This document shows, piece after piece, positions 31,630 through 40,177 of a DNA stretch of 51,574 nt (position 1 is the first letter of the stretch; every line of letters starts with the position of its first letter). The position numbers were made by a program, and so were the translations under genes. Origin of the DNA: an uncultured Cellulosilyticum sp. GTDB taxonomy: Bacteria; Bacillota; Clostridia; Lachnospirales; Cellulosilyticaceae. Below the pieces are notes generated by a model. The model was not told the origin of the DNA. It worked only from the letters and a program-made list of their open reading frames with translations, and did no database searches. The stretch covers positions 1-51,574 of the forward strand of contig CAKVCL010000023.1 of assembly GCA_934725855.1 (NCBI GenBank), written 5' to 3'.

Positions 31630-33015
31630 ATGCAAAAAAGTTTTGAAGCATTATCGCTTAAAAATGAACTCATTACAGGCTTAAAAGCCCAAAATATCAC
31701 AAATCCAACAGCTGTACAGGCTTTAACTTATCCAGCTTTCTTAGAAGGCAAGGACTTGATTGTAGAATCTTACACAGGTAGTGGGAAAACGTTAGCGTTT
31801 CTCTTACCTTTGTTTAGTCAGATAAAAATAAATGAAAAAACGAACCAAGCGCTTATTTTAGCACCCACTCATGAACTGGCTCACCAAATCCATGAGCAGA
31901 TTAAACGTCTTGCTCAAAATAGTCACCTAGGCGTGACTTCTACCTTGCTAATGGGTGAAATGAATATCGAAAAACAAATTGATAAACTCAAAAAGAAACC
32001 TCATATTTTAGTAGGTTCACCAGGTCGCATTCTAGATTTAATTCTAAAAAAGAAAATCAATACCGAAACATTGCAAACGGTTATTTTAGATGAAGCTGAT
32101 AATCTATTAGAATCTAGCCAAGGAGCAACGGTCAAGAAGCTTCTTCATCAACTGCTAACAGAAAATAAAACACATTCTATCCAAATTACTTTATTTTCTG
32201 CTAGTATTTCTAAATCTGTTCGTGAACTGGCTGCTCCTTTCTTAAAAACGCCTGCTATCATTCAAACGGCTGAGCAAACGGAGCTTAATCCTAGATTAAC
32301 TCATCTTTATTTAAAAACAGAGCTACGTGATAAATTTGAAAATCTTAAAAAGCTTTTACAATCCACGCAGACACAAAGAGCTTTAATTTTTGTCAGTCAA
32401 CATACGGATACCAAGGCGCTTGTGGAGAAACTTCGCTATCATGATTTTAAGGTAGCCACCCTTTCTGGTAAACTTTCTAAAGAAGAACGTAAAACGGCAC
32501 TTGCTTCTTTTAAATCAGGTAAAGTCAATATCTTACTTTCTTCAGATTTATCAGCACGCGGCTTAGATGTGGCTAATATTACACACGTTTTCCACTATGA
32601 TTTACCACTCACCCCTCAAGATTATCTACATCGTGCTGGACGTAGTGCAAGAAATGGTAAAGAAGGTATTTCTATTTCACTGATGACCCAAAAAGATCTT
32701 GGAAGCATCCGTATATTAGAAAAAAACTTTAACATCCAATTAGATGAAATTGCACTTATTAAAGGGCGTATTAAAAACCTTAGGACAGGTAACTTTTTAG
32801 AAGTCACCCATGTACCTATTGAAACCAAAGAAAAAACAAACTCTAAAAAGCGTAATAAATATCCTAAAGGCTTTACATCAAATAACCACAATCCATCTAA
32901 TAAACAAACGGTTGTAGCAAAAAAGAAGCCGTCTAAACCACCTATGGATGAATTTTTATCTGGAACCTTATCCGATGCACTTAAACTGATTGAAGAAGCT
33001 GGTTTAGACGACTAA
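31630..33015 (+). CDS. DEAD-box ATP-dependent RNA helicase
   Basis: The 461-aa helicase has the full motif set: TPVxPQ-like NPTAVQALTYP (Q motif), ESYTGSGKTLAFLLP (Walker A, 47-60), PTHELAHQI (Ia), GSPGRILD (Ib), LDEADNLLE (DEAD, 153-161), FSASI (III), SQHTDTKALVEKL (IV), SSDLSARGLDV (V) and HRAGRSARNG (VI). The lysine-rich C-terminal tail (KKRNKYPKGFTSNN, then KKPSKPP) probably contacts RNA. AAGGAG lies before the ATG. A small gene follows 17 bases after the stop. Confidence 0.93.
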   Translation: MQKSFEALSLKNELITGLKAQNITNPTAVQALTYPAFLEGKDLIVESYTGSGKTLAFLLPLFSQIKINEKTNQALILAPTHELAHQIHEQIKRLAQNSHLGVTSTLLMGEMNIEKQIDKLKKKPHILVGSPGRILDLILKKKINTETLQTVILDEADNLLESSQGATVKKLLHQLLTENKTHSIQITLFSASISKSVRELAAPFLKTPAIIQTAEQTELNPRLTHLYLKTELRDKFENLKKLLQSTQTQRALIFVSQHTDTKALVEKLRYHDFKVATLSGKLSKEERKTALASFKSGKVNILLSSDLSARGLDVANITHVFHYDLPLTPQDYLHRAGRSARNGKEGISISLMTQKDLGSIRILEKNFNIQLDEIALIKGRIKNLRTGNFLEVTHVPIETKEKTNSKKRNKYPKGFTSNNHNPSNKQTVVAKKKPSKPPMDEFLSGTLSDALKLIEEAGLDD

Positions 33016-33031
33016 GTAAGGGGCGATTATA

Positions 33032-33292
33032 ACGAAAAGAAAACTTGATTTATCTCACACTTTGGAACCATTAAATCATGAATTATATGATACCTTATGT
33101 GAATTGTTAGCACTAAAAGAAAAAGATTCACCTCTATTTAATGCGGCCATTGAAAGTTTTGTTCATAAATATGGTAGTACACCTTTTACTTCTTTAGATG
33201 AGCTTATTGAAAATTCTGCGGCTAATGCAAGCTATTCTTGCTCCAAGCCGCTTAGCTCACTAGATGATCTGCTCAAAGACTTATTACCTTAA
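33032..33292 (+). CDS. Small protein of unknown function, non-canonical start codon
   Basis: The frame runs from about 33032 to 33292 (86 aa). The first codons ATT ATA ACG AAA AGA AAA are preceded by AAGGGG, and the product would read TKRKLDLSHTLEPLNHELYD. The TTG at 33062 has no ribosome binding site. ACG at 33032 has the best spacing (8 bases), while ATA gives five. The protein is acidic and helical with a repeated SLDEL / SLDDLL motif (about 58-64 and 77-82), suggesting a coiled-coil-like or small adaptor. It lies 16 bases behind the helicase stop and may be co-translated. Confidence 0.5.
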   Translation, partial: TKRKLDLSHTLEPLNHELYDTLCELLALKEKDSPLFNAAIESFVHKYGSTPFTSLDELIENSAANASYSCSKPLSSLDDLLKDLLP

Positions 33293-33472
33293 AAGTTGAT
33301 TTTCCTATATAAAGTGTATTTTCTTTTAGGTTCCTTTATTATATAATACCATTATGTATATAAAATTATTTATTTTTATATTTATTAATAATTTTATATG
33401 TTTTTATGTCTATATCAGTATTATTATTCAAAAACACCCTAGGTGCATATTTTTATATTGGAGGAGAGATAG

Positions 33473-34681
33473 ATGGAAAAGATTAAAATGACAACCCCTT
33501 TAGTTGAAATGGACGGAGATGAAATGACCAGAATCCTCTGGAAAATCATTAAAGATGAACTTTTAACACCTTTTATTGATTTAAAAACAGAGTATTATGA
33601 CCTTGGCCTTGAATACAGAAATGAAACTAATGACCAAGTAACTATAGATTCTGCTGAAGCAACCAAAAAATATGGTGTAGCTGTAAAATGTGCTACCATT
33701 ACACCAAATGCTGCACGTATGACCGAATATAACCTAAAAGAAATGTGGAAAAGTCCTAATGGAACCATCCGTGCCATTCTAGATGGAACTGTTTTTAGAG
33801 CCCCAATCATTGTAAAAGGGATTGAACCTAACGTTAAAACATGGAAAAAACCAATTACGATTGCAAGACACGCTTATGGTGATGTTTATAAAGCTACAGA
33901 AATGAAAATTCCAGGCAGTGGTAAAGCAGAGCTTGTTTATACCAATGAAAAAGGTGAAGAAGTTCGTGAATTAATCCACAACTTTACAGGTGCTGGAATC
34001 ATTCAAGGTCAACACAATATCTGTGATTCTATCGAAAGCTTCGCTAAAAGCTGCTTTAACTATGCCTTAGATACTAAACAAGATTTATGGTTTGCGACTA
34101 AAGACACCATTTCTAAAAAATACGACCATACTTTTAAAGATATTTTCCAAGAAATCTTCGATGTCGAATATGCTGATAAATTTAAAGCAGCAGGTATTAC
34201 CTACTTCTATACATTAATTGACGATGCCGTTGCTCGTGTGATGAAATCTGAAGGTGGCTATATCTGGGCATGTAAAAACTATGATGGTGATGTCATGAGT
34301 GATATGATTTCTTCTGCATTTGGTTCACTTGCTATGATGACTTCTGTCCTTGTTTCTCCACAAGGTTACTATGAATATGAAGCTGCTCATGGTACCGTTC
34401 AAAGACACTACTACAAACACCTTAAAGGAGAAGAAACTTCTACAAACTCTATTGCAACCATCTTTGCTTGGACAGGTGCACTTAGAAAACGTGGTGAACT
34501 AGATGGCATTCCTGAACTTATGACATTTGCCGATAAACTTGAAAAAGCAAGCTTACAAACGATTGAAGAAGGTAAAATGACGAAAGACCTAGCTCTAATC
34601 ACAACGCTTCCAAATCCAACGGTTTTAAATAGTAAAAACTTTATTAAAGCCATTCGTACAACATTAGAAGGCATGTTATAA
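33473..34681 (+). CDS. icd: Isocitrate dehydrogenase, NADP-dependent (eukaryote-like type)
   Basis: The 402-aa enzyme converts isocitrate and NADP+ to 2-oxoglutarate, CO2 and NADPH. It belongs to the family II (eukaryote-like, homodimeric) group. The characteristic parts are [12 protein letters not shown] (about 14-25), [28 protein letters not shown] (around 79-106), and HGTVQRHY with the NADP-binding segment (about 306-315). GGAGGAGAG precedes the ATG. Its 2-oxoglutarate can feed glutamate and the arginine route. A perfect terminator follows. Confidence 0.95.
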   Translation: MEKIKMTTPLVEMDGDEMTRILWKIIKDELLTPFIDLKTEYYDLGLEYRNETNDQVTIDSAEATKKYGVAVKCATITPNAARMTEYNLKEMWKSPNGTIRAILDGTVFRAPIIVKGIEPNVKTWKKPITIARHAYGDVYKATEMKIPGSGKAELVYTNEKGEEVRELIHNFTGAGIIQGQHNICDSIESFAKSCFNYALDTKQDLWFATKDTISKKYDHTFKDIFQEIFDVEYADKFKAAGITYFYTLIDDAVARVMKSEGGYIWACKNYDGDVMSDMISSAFGSLAMMTSVLVSPQGYYEYEAAHGTVQRHYYKHLKGEETSTNSIATIFAWTGALRKRGELDGIPELMTFADKLEKASLQTIEEGKMTKDLALITTLPNPTVLNSKNFIKAIRTTLEGML

Positions 34682-34700
34682 AATTATAAAATCTTATGGC

Positions 34701-34753
34701 AAAAAATAGTCCTAGTCTATGATAACTTTAACATAGACTAGGACTATTTTTTA
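34701..34753. terminator. Bidirectional terminator of icd and the NlpC/P60 gene
   Basis: A perfect 21-base stem (34701-34721 with 34732-34752) has a ten-base loop and A/T-rich ends that supply U-tracts on both strands. It separates convergent icd and the NlpC/P60 gene. Confidence 0.92.
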
Positions 34754-34754
34754 G

Positions 34755-35705
34755 TTAAATCATTCTTCTAATGACTTGAAGCGCTTTACCGCCTGAACTA
34801 TAAGCACCTGAAATAATAATTCCAGTCGCAGCTGTGCTTGCATGAATCATTTGCCCATCTCCAATATAAATACCACAGTGACTAATTGATGAACTGGTTG
34901 TTCCAAAGAATAATAAATCACCTTTTTGAACATTTTCTTTTGAAATAAGTGTCCCTACTTTACTTTGCTCGCTAGATGTTCTTGGAATATCGATGTTGAA
35001 AAGCTTCATAATACCTTGTGTGTAACCTGAGCAATCTGTTCCATTTGTTAAACTTGTTCCACCATATACATAAGGATTTCCTAAATATTTCTTAGCGGTT
35101 TGTACAATTTCTTCACCAGTTACTTTTTTATCTACATTTGGTTTGCTGCTTTCGGTAGTTGGCTTACTTGTCGTACTAGCTACTGGACCCGTCCATACAG
35201 GAATCGTCCCTACATTACTAATGTTTTGTTTGGCAACAAACGCATCGTATTGGCATTCTACATATTGACTAGATACAAAACCCGCACTGCCATTAATCAT
35301 GATTTTATAAAATCCATTGACTTTATACATGACATCCACTTTAGTTCCGTTTTTTAAACTTCCAATTACCTTTGATTTATTCACATCTGGATAACTTCTA
35401 ATATTTAAGCTGGTTGCTTTTACGGTACCATCCGCCTTGCTTAAAGTCACAAACTCTTGTTTGGCATAAGCTTGCTTTCCTTCAAACTCTACTTTATACC
35501 AAGCATCACTTGTTCCTGTTAAACCCGTAATCTGAACCGTTTGTTTAGAATAAACCTTACCCAGTATAGCCGAGCTTGTTGTTGGATTTGCCCTTAAATT
35601 TAAAGCACTTGCGTTAATTGTTCCCACTGTTTTTCCAAACGATAATTGAGGCAGCATCATAATTCCTGCTCCTACTAGTAACATTACTTTATTTTTATTA
35701 TACAT
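34755..35705 (-). CDS. Secreted SH3b-NlpC/P60 peptidoglycan endopeptidase
   Basis: The 316-aa protein has a signal peptide (about 1-24, VMLLVGAGIMMLPQLSFG), two bacterial SH3 domains (about 27-88 and 92-150; LNLRANPTTSSAILGKV and LNIRSYPDVNKSKVIGSL), a Ser/Thr-rich linker and a C-terminal NlpC/P60 domain (about 198-316). The catalytic residues are Cys225 (TDCSGY), His276 (ISHCGIYIG) and His288 (IHAS). It cleaves a D-Glu-meso-DAP bond in stem peptides. The start is ATG 35705 with GGAGG upstream; the ATG at 35717 lies over that binding site. Confidence 0.93.
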   Translation of the reverse strand: MYNKNKVMLLVGAGIMMLPQLSFGKTVGTINASALNLRANPTTSSAILGKVYSKQTVQITGLTGTSDAWYKVEFEGKQAYAKQEFVTLSKADGTVKATSLNIRSYPDVNKSKVIGSLKNGTKVDVMYKVNGFYKIMINGSAGFVSSQYVECQYDAFVAKQNISNVGTIPVWTGPVASTTSKPTTESSKPNVDKKVTGEEIVQTAKKYLGNPYVYGGTSLTNGTDCSGYTQGIMKLFNIDIPRTSSEQSKVGTLISKENVQKGDLLFFGTTSSSISHCGIYIGDGQMIHASTAATGIIISGAYSSGGKALQVIRRMI

Positions 35706-35886
35706 AAAGACCTCCATCTTCTTGCGTCACTTTTGTTCTCTTGTTGTCATATGTGAGTCATTATATGATCTACTTCTAATTTTATACTTACATTTATTAA
35801 CTAATTGTTACATATTATTACAATCATTATATATTAACATGCCTCATATGTCAAATTTTGTAAGTTGCCTATAAAAAGACTCAAAA

Positions 35887-35932
35887 AAAGAGAGCGATAA
35901 GAGAATAAATCCTATACATCTCTTAACGCTCC
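35887..35932 (-). terminator. Terminator downstream of the secreted 262-aa protein gene
   Basis: GAGCGATAAGAGA and TCTCTTAACGCTC pair as a 13-base stem with one mismatch and are followed on the minus strand by CTTTTTTT. It lies about 85 bases beyond the stop of the gene at 36016. Confidence 0.75.
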
Positions 35933-36015
35933 CTTATTATTTTGCTTTTAACCCCTTTGGGCAATCATCCTATTATTATTGATTCTCATACTTTTCTGAT
36001 TGCCCTGCAATAAAG

Positions 36016-36804
36016 TTAATCATTGTCTATATATAATCCTTTTAATACAAGTTGCTTCTCAGTAGCCTGATATTTTAATGTGACATGATCCGAACTTCTT
36101 CCTAATCTTTCTGCTGCACGTTCACTATAATGAAGTACTAATACAGCCTCATAAGTTTCACTACTGGCATCATAATTTATCTGCTTCACTTCAAATGAAT
36201 CCACGCCAACCCCATTATTGCCTGCCCTACGATTATCATAATAAACATAAGTATTGGCTATATTATCAGGCAATGCTTCACTTGTTATTGAGTGAGCTAT
36301 ATCAAAGGTTTCATTAAAAAGTGTTTCATATTGTTTATTAAAAACGTCATAGGGTAAATAAACAAGCACCATTTCATCTGTAGGTGCTTCATAGGTTTCC
36401 ATTTGATTATCCACTAACGTGGTAAACAGCTTAAAGTTATTACTATCTTGCAAAATATCTTCCATTACAAAAAGCTGCTTAGCTTGAACCGTTTCTAAAA
36501 TATCATTTCCTTTTTCCACACAGTAATCCTGAAGCCCTGATGAAGGATCACTTATGATCGCTAGAAAGCCTAGTGGCTTTATAATCGTTTGTAAATTTTC
36601 TTTTAGCCATTGTGCATCATGATCTGGAACGTTGCTATCTTGTATCTCGCCTGCTTTTACCTGAGGTGAAGTCATTTCCTCTACTTGCTCCACTATTTCC
36701 TCCCCATGACTTGTTTCTGCCATAAGTGTAGGTAAATAATATCCTACGAAAATGCTTACGATTAAAATGCCTATAATGCTTATTCCTAATACCATTCTTT
36801 TCAT
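36016..36804 (-). CDS. Membrane-anchored extracytoplasmic protein of unknown function
   Basis: The 262-aa protein begins with a signal-anchor (about 4-25, MVLGISIIGILIVSIFVGYYLP) without a clear cleavage site. An acidic linker follows, then an alpha/beta extracytoplasmic domain. I recognise no catalytic motif. A QDYCVEKGNDILETVQAKQLF stretch includes the only cysteine. It reads toward the NlpC/P60 gene and could be a lipid-free surface protein. Confidence 0.65.
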   Translation of the reverse strand: MKRMVLGISIIGILIVSIFVGYYLPTLMAETSHGEEIVEQVEEMTSPQVKAGEIQDSNVPDHDAQWLKENLQTIIKPLGFLAIISDPSSGLQDYCVEKGNDILETVQAKQLFVMEDILQDSNNFKLFTTLVDNQMETYEAPTDEMVLVYLPYDVFNKQYETLFNETFDIAHSITSEALPDNIANTYVYYDNRRAGNNGVGVDSFEVKQINYDASSETYEAVLVLHYSERAAERLGRSSDHVTLKYQATEKQLVLKGLYIDND

Positions 36805-36903
36805 GAGAAAAACTCCTCTCTTCTATCTCACTCCCATTGTCCCATATATTCCACCTCTTTTTGTTATTTTAATAATTTTTTTACATTTCAAATAATAAAT
36901 TTT

Positions 36904-37326
36904 CTATTGGTGCCCCGCAAAATCTCCTTTACTAATCGCCTCACGTTCACTTACTAAATTAACAAGTAAACGGGATAACGTCCAATCAATGGATTGCTGT
37001 GTGACTACAGCCACAATAGGTCTTTTCATTCTACATTTTTTTAATAAATCCATCAATAAATTCATTTTATTAGGTGTCACATGATTAAGAATAATGGTTT
37101 TTTCTTTAACCATTGTTTCTTCTTTGTCATTTACTTGATTCTCTAAAATTTCTCTTAAAGTACATCCTCCATGCTTTGCATGAAGCTCTATATAATCCTT
37201 AATTCCTGCCATTCTTGCTACATTTATAATCTGCTTTATCTCCCCACTTGTAAATTGGTAAAGCATGATGCAGCTTCTTTCATGAATGTTTTCATTTTGT
37301 ATTTGTTTCATTTCTTCAAATGCCAT
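36904..37326 (-). CDS. DUF3783 domain protein
   Basis: The 140-aa cytoplasmic protein has the DUF3783 pattern: CIMLYQFTSGEIKQIINVARMAGIKD near residue 19, a TLREILE segment, KTIILNHVTPNKMNLLMDLLKKC, and the C-terminal VAVVTQQSIDWTLSRLLVNLVSERE. The family function is unknown. It lies directly downstream of the GGDEF protein, five bases from its stop, so the two likely share an mRNA. AGAGGT precedes the ATG. Confidence 0.75.
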   Translation of the reverse strand: MAFEEMKQIQNENIHERSCIMLYQFTSGEIKQIINVARMAGIKDYIELHAKHGGCTLREILENQVNDKEETMVKEKTIILNHVTPNKMNLLMDLLKKCRMKRPIVAVVTQQSIDWTLSRLLVNLVSEREAISKGDFAGHQ

Positions 37327-37329
37327 AGG

Positions 37330-39405
37330 TTACCTCTTATTTTCTGTAATATTATAGTTTATAATACGATTTGACCCTAAAAGTTTAGCACGGTATAATG
37401 CGTGATCTGCATACCGAATCGCATCGTCAAAATTTAATGTATATTCATTACATATATAGATGCCGCCACTTAAGGTGATCTTTATATTTTTATCTTTTTT
37501 GGTTTCAAACGTGCTTTCTGCCAAAGATTTTTTAATCTTTTCTGTCATATCCACGATTTCTTGATCCATTGGATTATCTAAAATAATGATAAAGGCTTTA
37601 CTGCCATAACGTCCTACATAATCTCCATATCTAACACTTTTACAGATAATCTCGCCAATGCGACTTAGTACTTCATCTCCTAATACATAACCATACTTAG
37701 TATTAACTAATTTAAATCGATCTGTATCGAGCATCATAATGGCAGTCTTCTTATGCTTTTTATGATTTTCTTTAAAAAGCTTTTCTCCATTTTTCATAAC
37801 AACACTTCTTGAAAGCAAACCAGTTAATGAGTCATGTTCTTTTAAATAACTAATCTTATCGTATAAATGCGTATTTTTTAAGTTAAGCCCCATATAAGAA
37901 GCAATAATCTGTGCCATTTCTATATCTTTTTGGGTATAGACCTCCGTTTGATAACTTCCTATAAACATGGCACCAATTACTTGACCTTCGGCTCTTAATA
38001 ATTTCACAATGGCTGAATTTAGTTTTTTACCAGTCCCTGTATGCTCAATCGTCTTTAAAGTATATTCGCTAAAGTCTCCATCTTGAATGGTTACATTCAT
38101 CTGAAACTGTATACAGTGTTCTAGTAAGCGATAAGTGTATTTAACTAATTCATCGTCCCCGTTTATCCACTCTTCACACAAATCATAGACCTTGTATTGT
38201 ATTTTTCCCTTTTCAACTATGCCTATCCCCATTAAGTCCATCTCAATCAATGGACTAAGTTCTTTTTGAATCGTCTCTTGCAAATTCTCTAAACTAAATG
38301 TCTGTGTAAAAACTTGACCTAGATGAACGATTTTACTCAAAAAATCTTGACTTTTCTCATAACCTTTAATGGATCTCACTGGTGTAATTGTAGATTTGAT
38401 CTCACAAGGTTTAACGGCTTGATCTTTTGACTTTTTTAAATGCTCATAAGCTTTTTTCCAATGTGCATTCATTTCATCTATTTTACTTAGCGCCTCACTG
38501 GCCTGACTCACAATATCTTTCATCTGATTTTGCTCTGCTATTTGTACGACTAAATGAATTTTTTCTTTTGCCTCTTCATATTGCTCATTTGCAATAAAGA
38601 AATTTGCAAAATCCATCAGGCACTTCACATAAAGCCCTTTGTATCCTTTGGCATATTGCGACGCTAGCTTAAAGTCTTTCTCAGCTTGCAAATGTAAATT
38701 TCTTTTTTGATTTAAGATGCCTCTTAGACGCATTACTTCACTGAGTTCGTAAAGGTGACTTTTTTCTTTTTCAAAAGGACTCACCGCATGATAAGCCTGT
38801 TTTGCTATCTCAATCGCTTCATCTATTTGATTTTCCTTTATCAACATTTCCAACTGAAGTAAATGTTTATTAAACATTTGTCTTGGGGTAATCCAATCCC
38901 TTAATTTTTCTAAATGTATTAGTAGCGTTCTAGCTTCTTCATATACTTGTGATTTTATATAGAGCTTTATAATGCTCAACATCATGTCAATATACTTATT
39001 AGTGGGACTCTCTTCACCTATGGCATCAACTAGTTTATTTTTATAAAAATGAGCTTTTTCAAATAGACCCCTTTCTGTATAGGCCACTAGTAAAGCATGC
39101 CAAATTTCAAACACATTGCTCTGATCATCTGATTTTAAGTCTTCGAGCACCATTTCTCCTAACTGCACTGCCTCATTAAATTCTCCTAAGATAAGCTTTT
39201 CCTTAAGTGCCATGCTGATTAACTTAATATAATTTTCTGGATATTCCTCTTTATGATAAAATGCAATCGCTTCATCTAATAGACTTTTTATAAACTCATG
39301 ATTTTCCCCAGCCTGCTCACTTACATGCTTGCAAAATAAGTCTATATAGTGGGGGTCACTTTTTAACTTTTCAAGTTCTTTAGATAGCTGTATTTCTTGT
39401 TTCAT
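37330..39405 (-). CDS. TPR-GAF-GGDEF protein with a degenerate GGDEF motif
   Basis: The 691-aa cytoplasmic protein has TPR-like helices over about 1-325 (AYTERGLFEKAHFYKNKLVD and similar), a GAF domain (about 350-510) and a GGDEF domain (about 525-690). The GGDEF catalytic signature is RYGSKAF at 599-605 instead of RYGGDEF. The two catalytic acidic residues of the D/E-E pair are replaced by Lys-Ala, so cyclase activity is unlikely. MMLDTDRFKLVNTKYG is otherwise kept. It may bind GTP or a ligand, or act as a scaffold. It is followed by a DUF3783 gene. The N-terminal TPR array suggests a protein partner. Confidence 0.88.
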   Translation of the reverse strand: MKQEIQLSKELEKLKSDPHYIDLFCKHVSEQAGENHEFIKSLLDEAIAFYHKEEYPENYIKLISMALKEKLILGEFNEAVQLGEMVLEDLKSDDQSNVFEIWHALLVAYTERGLFEKAHFYKNKLVDAIGEESPTNKYIDMMLSIIKLYIKSQVYEEARTLLIHLEKLRDWITPRQMFNKHLLQLEMLIKENQIDEAIEIAKQAYHAVSPFEKEKSHLYELSEVMRLRGILNQKRNLHLQAEKDFKLASQYAKGYKGLYVKCLMDFANFFIANEQYEEAKEKIHLVVQIAEQNQMKDIVSQASEALSKIDEMNAHWKKAYEHLKKSKDQAVKPCEIKSTITPVRSIKGYEKSQDFLSKIVHLGQVFTQTFSLENLQETIQKELSPLIEMDLMGIGIVEKGKIQYKVYDLCEEWINGDDELVKYTYRLLEHCIQFQMNVTIQDGDFSEYTLKTIEHTGTGKKLNSAIVKLLRAEGQVIGAMFIGSYQTEVYTQKDIEMAQIIASYMGLNLKNTHLYDKISYLKEHDSLTGLLSRSVVMKNGEKLFKENHKKHKKTAIMMLDTDRFKLVNTKYGYVLGDEVLSRIGEIICKSVRYGDYVGRYGSKAFIIILDNPMDQEIVDMTEKIKKSLAESTFETKKDKNIKITLSGGIYICNEYTLNFDDAIRYADHALYRAKLLGSNRIINYNITENKR

Positions 39406-39524
39406 AGGACACCTCTAGACTTCTTATTCTTCTTAAATTCTACTCCATTTTATGTAAAAAAGATATGTTTTTCATCAGTATTTATCCATTCATTACAACA
39501 GATATTTTATTCGTTACAACTTAA

Positions 39525-39554
39525 AAAGGAGCTACCGTAATTAGTAACTCCTTT
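39525..39554 (-). terminator. Hairpin terminator in the gap after the zinc-ribbon gene
   Basis: AAAGGAG(C)TAC and GTA(A)CTCCTTT form an 11-base stem with one mismatch, with TTTTT on the minus strand. A second inverted repeat (AAAAGAAATGATT / AATCATTTCTTTT, about 39724-39792) lies closer to the zinc-ribbon gene. The 420-base gap from 39406 to 39828 holds no supported gene. Confidence 0.55.
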
Positions 39555-39828
39555 CTTTGCTCCAAATAAAACTGGATTCCACTTTGTTCTAAAGCTGAAA
39601 TCTGATTTTAAATGAGCAAGCTTAACCTTTTAGCGATTAAGCCTATTAGGTTTTGAATACTCTAACAAAACAATTTGCTACTGCATTTCATTCTCCAAGG
39701 GTATCATCTCCTAACATCTATACAAAAGAAATGATTCACTCATCTGAATAACCTCTTTTGTATAATCATAGTATATCTCAAATCATTTCTTTTATTCATT
39801 TATTTTTCATATTACCATTATGTACCTG

Positions 39829-40026
39829 TTAGCCTAGCTTACTTTCTTTTGCCACTTTACTTTCAATCACTCTACCACATTCTTCACAAGTTCCTGCTTT
39901 TTCATTACAGGTTTTACATCGATTATTGTTGTATAAAGGAACATACTCCTCTTTACCACAAGTCTTACAAGTAATTAATACTTGCCTTCTCGTTGATGCT
40001 TTCGCCTTACAACGTTCACATAACAT
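39829..40026 (-). CDS. Small zinc-ribbon protein
   Basis: The 65-aa protein (ATG 40026, AGAGGTG eight bases upstream) has four CxxC pairs (CERC, CKTC, CKTC, CEEC), so it can bind two zinc ions. A basic KASTRRQVLITCKTCG segment is between the first two. The role is unknown; small zinc ribbons often touch nucleic acid or proteins. The frame extends upstream to 40053 without a better start. Confidence 0.7.
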   Translation of the reverse strand: MLCERCKAKASTRRQVLITCKTCGKEEYVPLYNNNRCKTCNEKAGTCEECGRVIESKVAKESKLG

Positions 40027-40131
40027 ATTAAGCACCTCTCTTATAAATCCCATAAAATTTCTTTCCTCTATTATATACTTTCCCTTCGCAAAATACTATA
40101 AATCACGAGATGATAATTTACAATTAACTCC

Positions 40132-40174
40132 AAAAAAAAGAAGTAAAAGATTAAGCTCCTTTACTTCTTTTTTT
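40132..40174. terminator. Bidirectional terminator of the BceB-like permease gene
   Basis: AAAAAAAAGAAGTAAA(A)G and C(T)TTTACTTCTTTTTTT arms around ATTAAGCT make a stem with long A and T runs. It overlaps the 3' end region of the permease (stop at 40178). Confidence 0.7.
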
Positions 40175-40177
40175 CTG

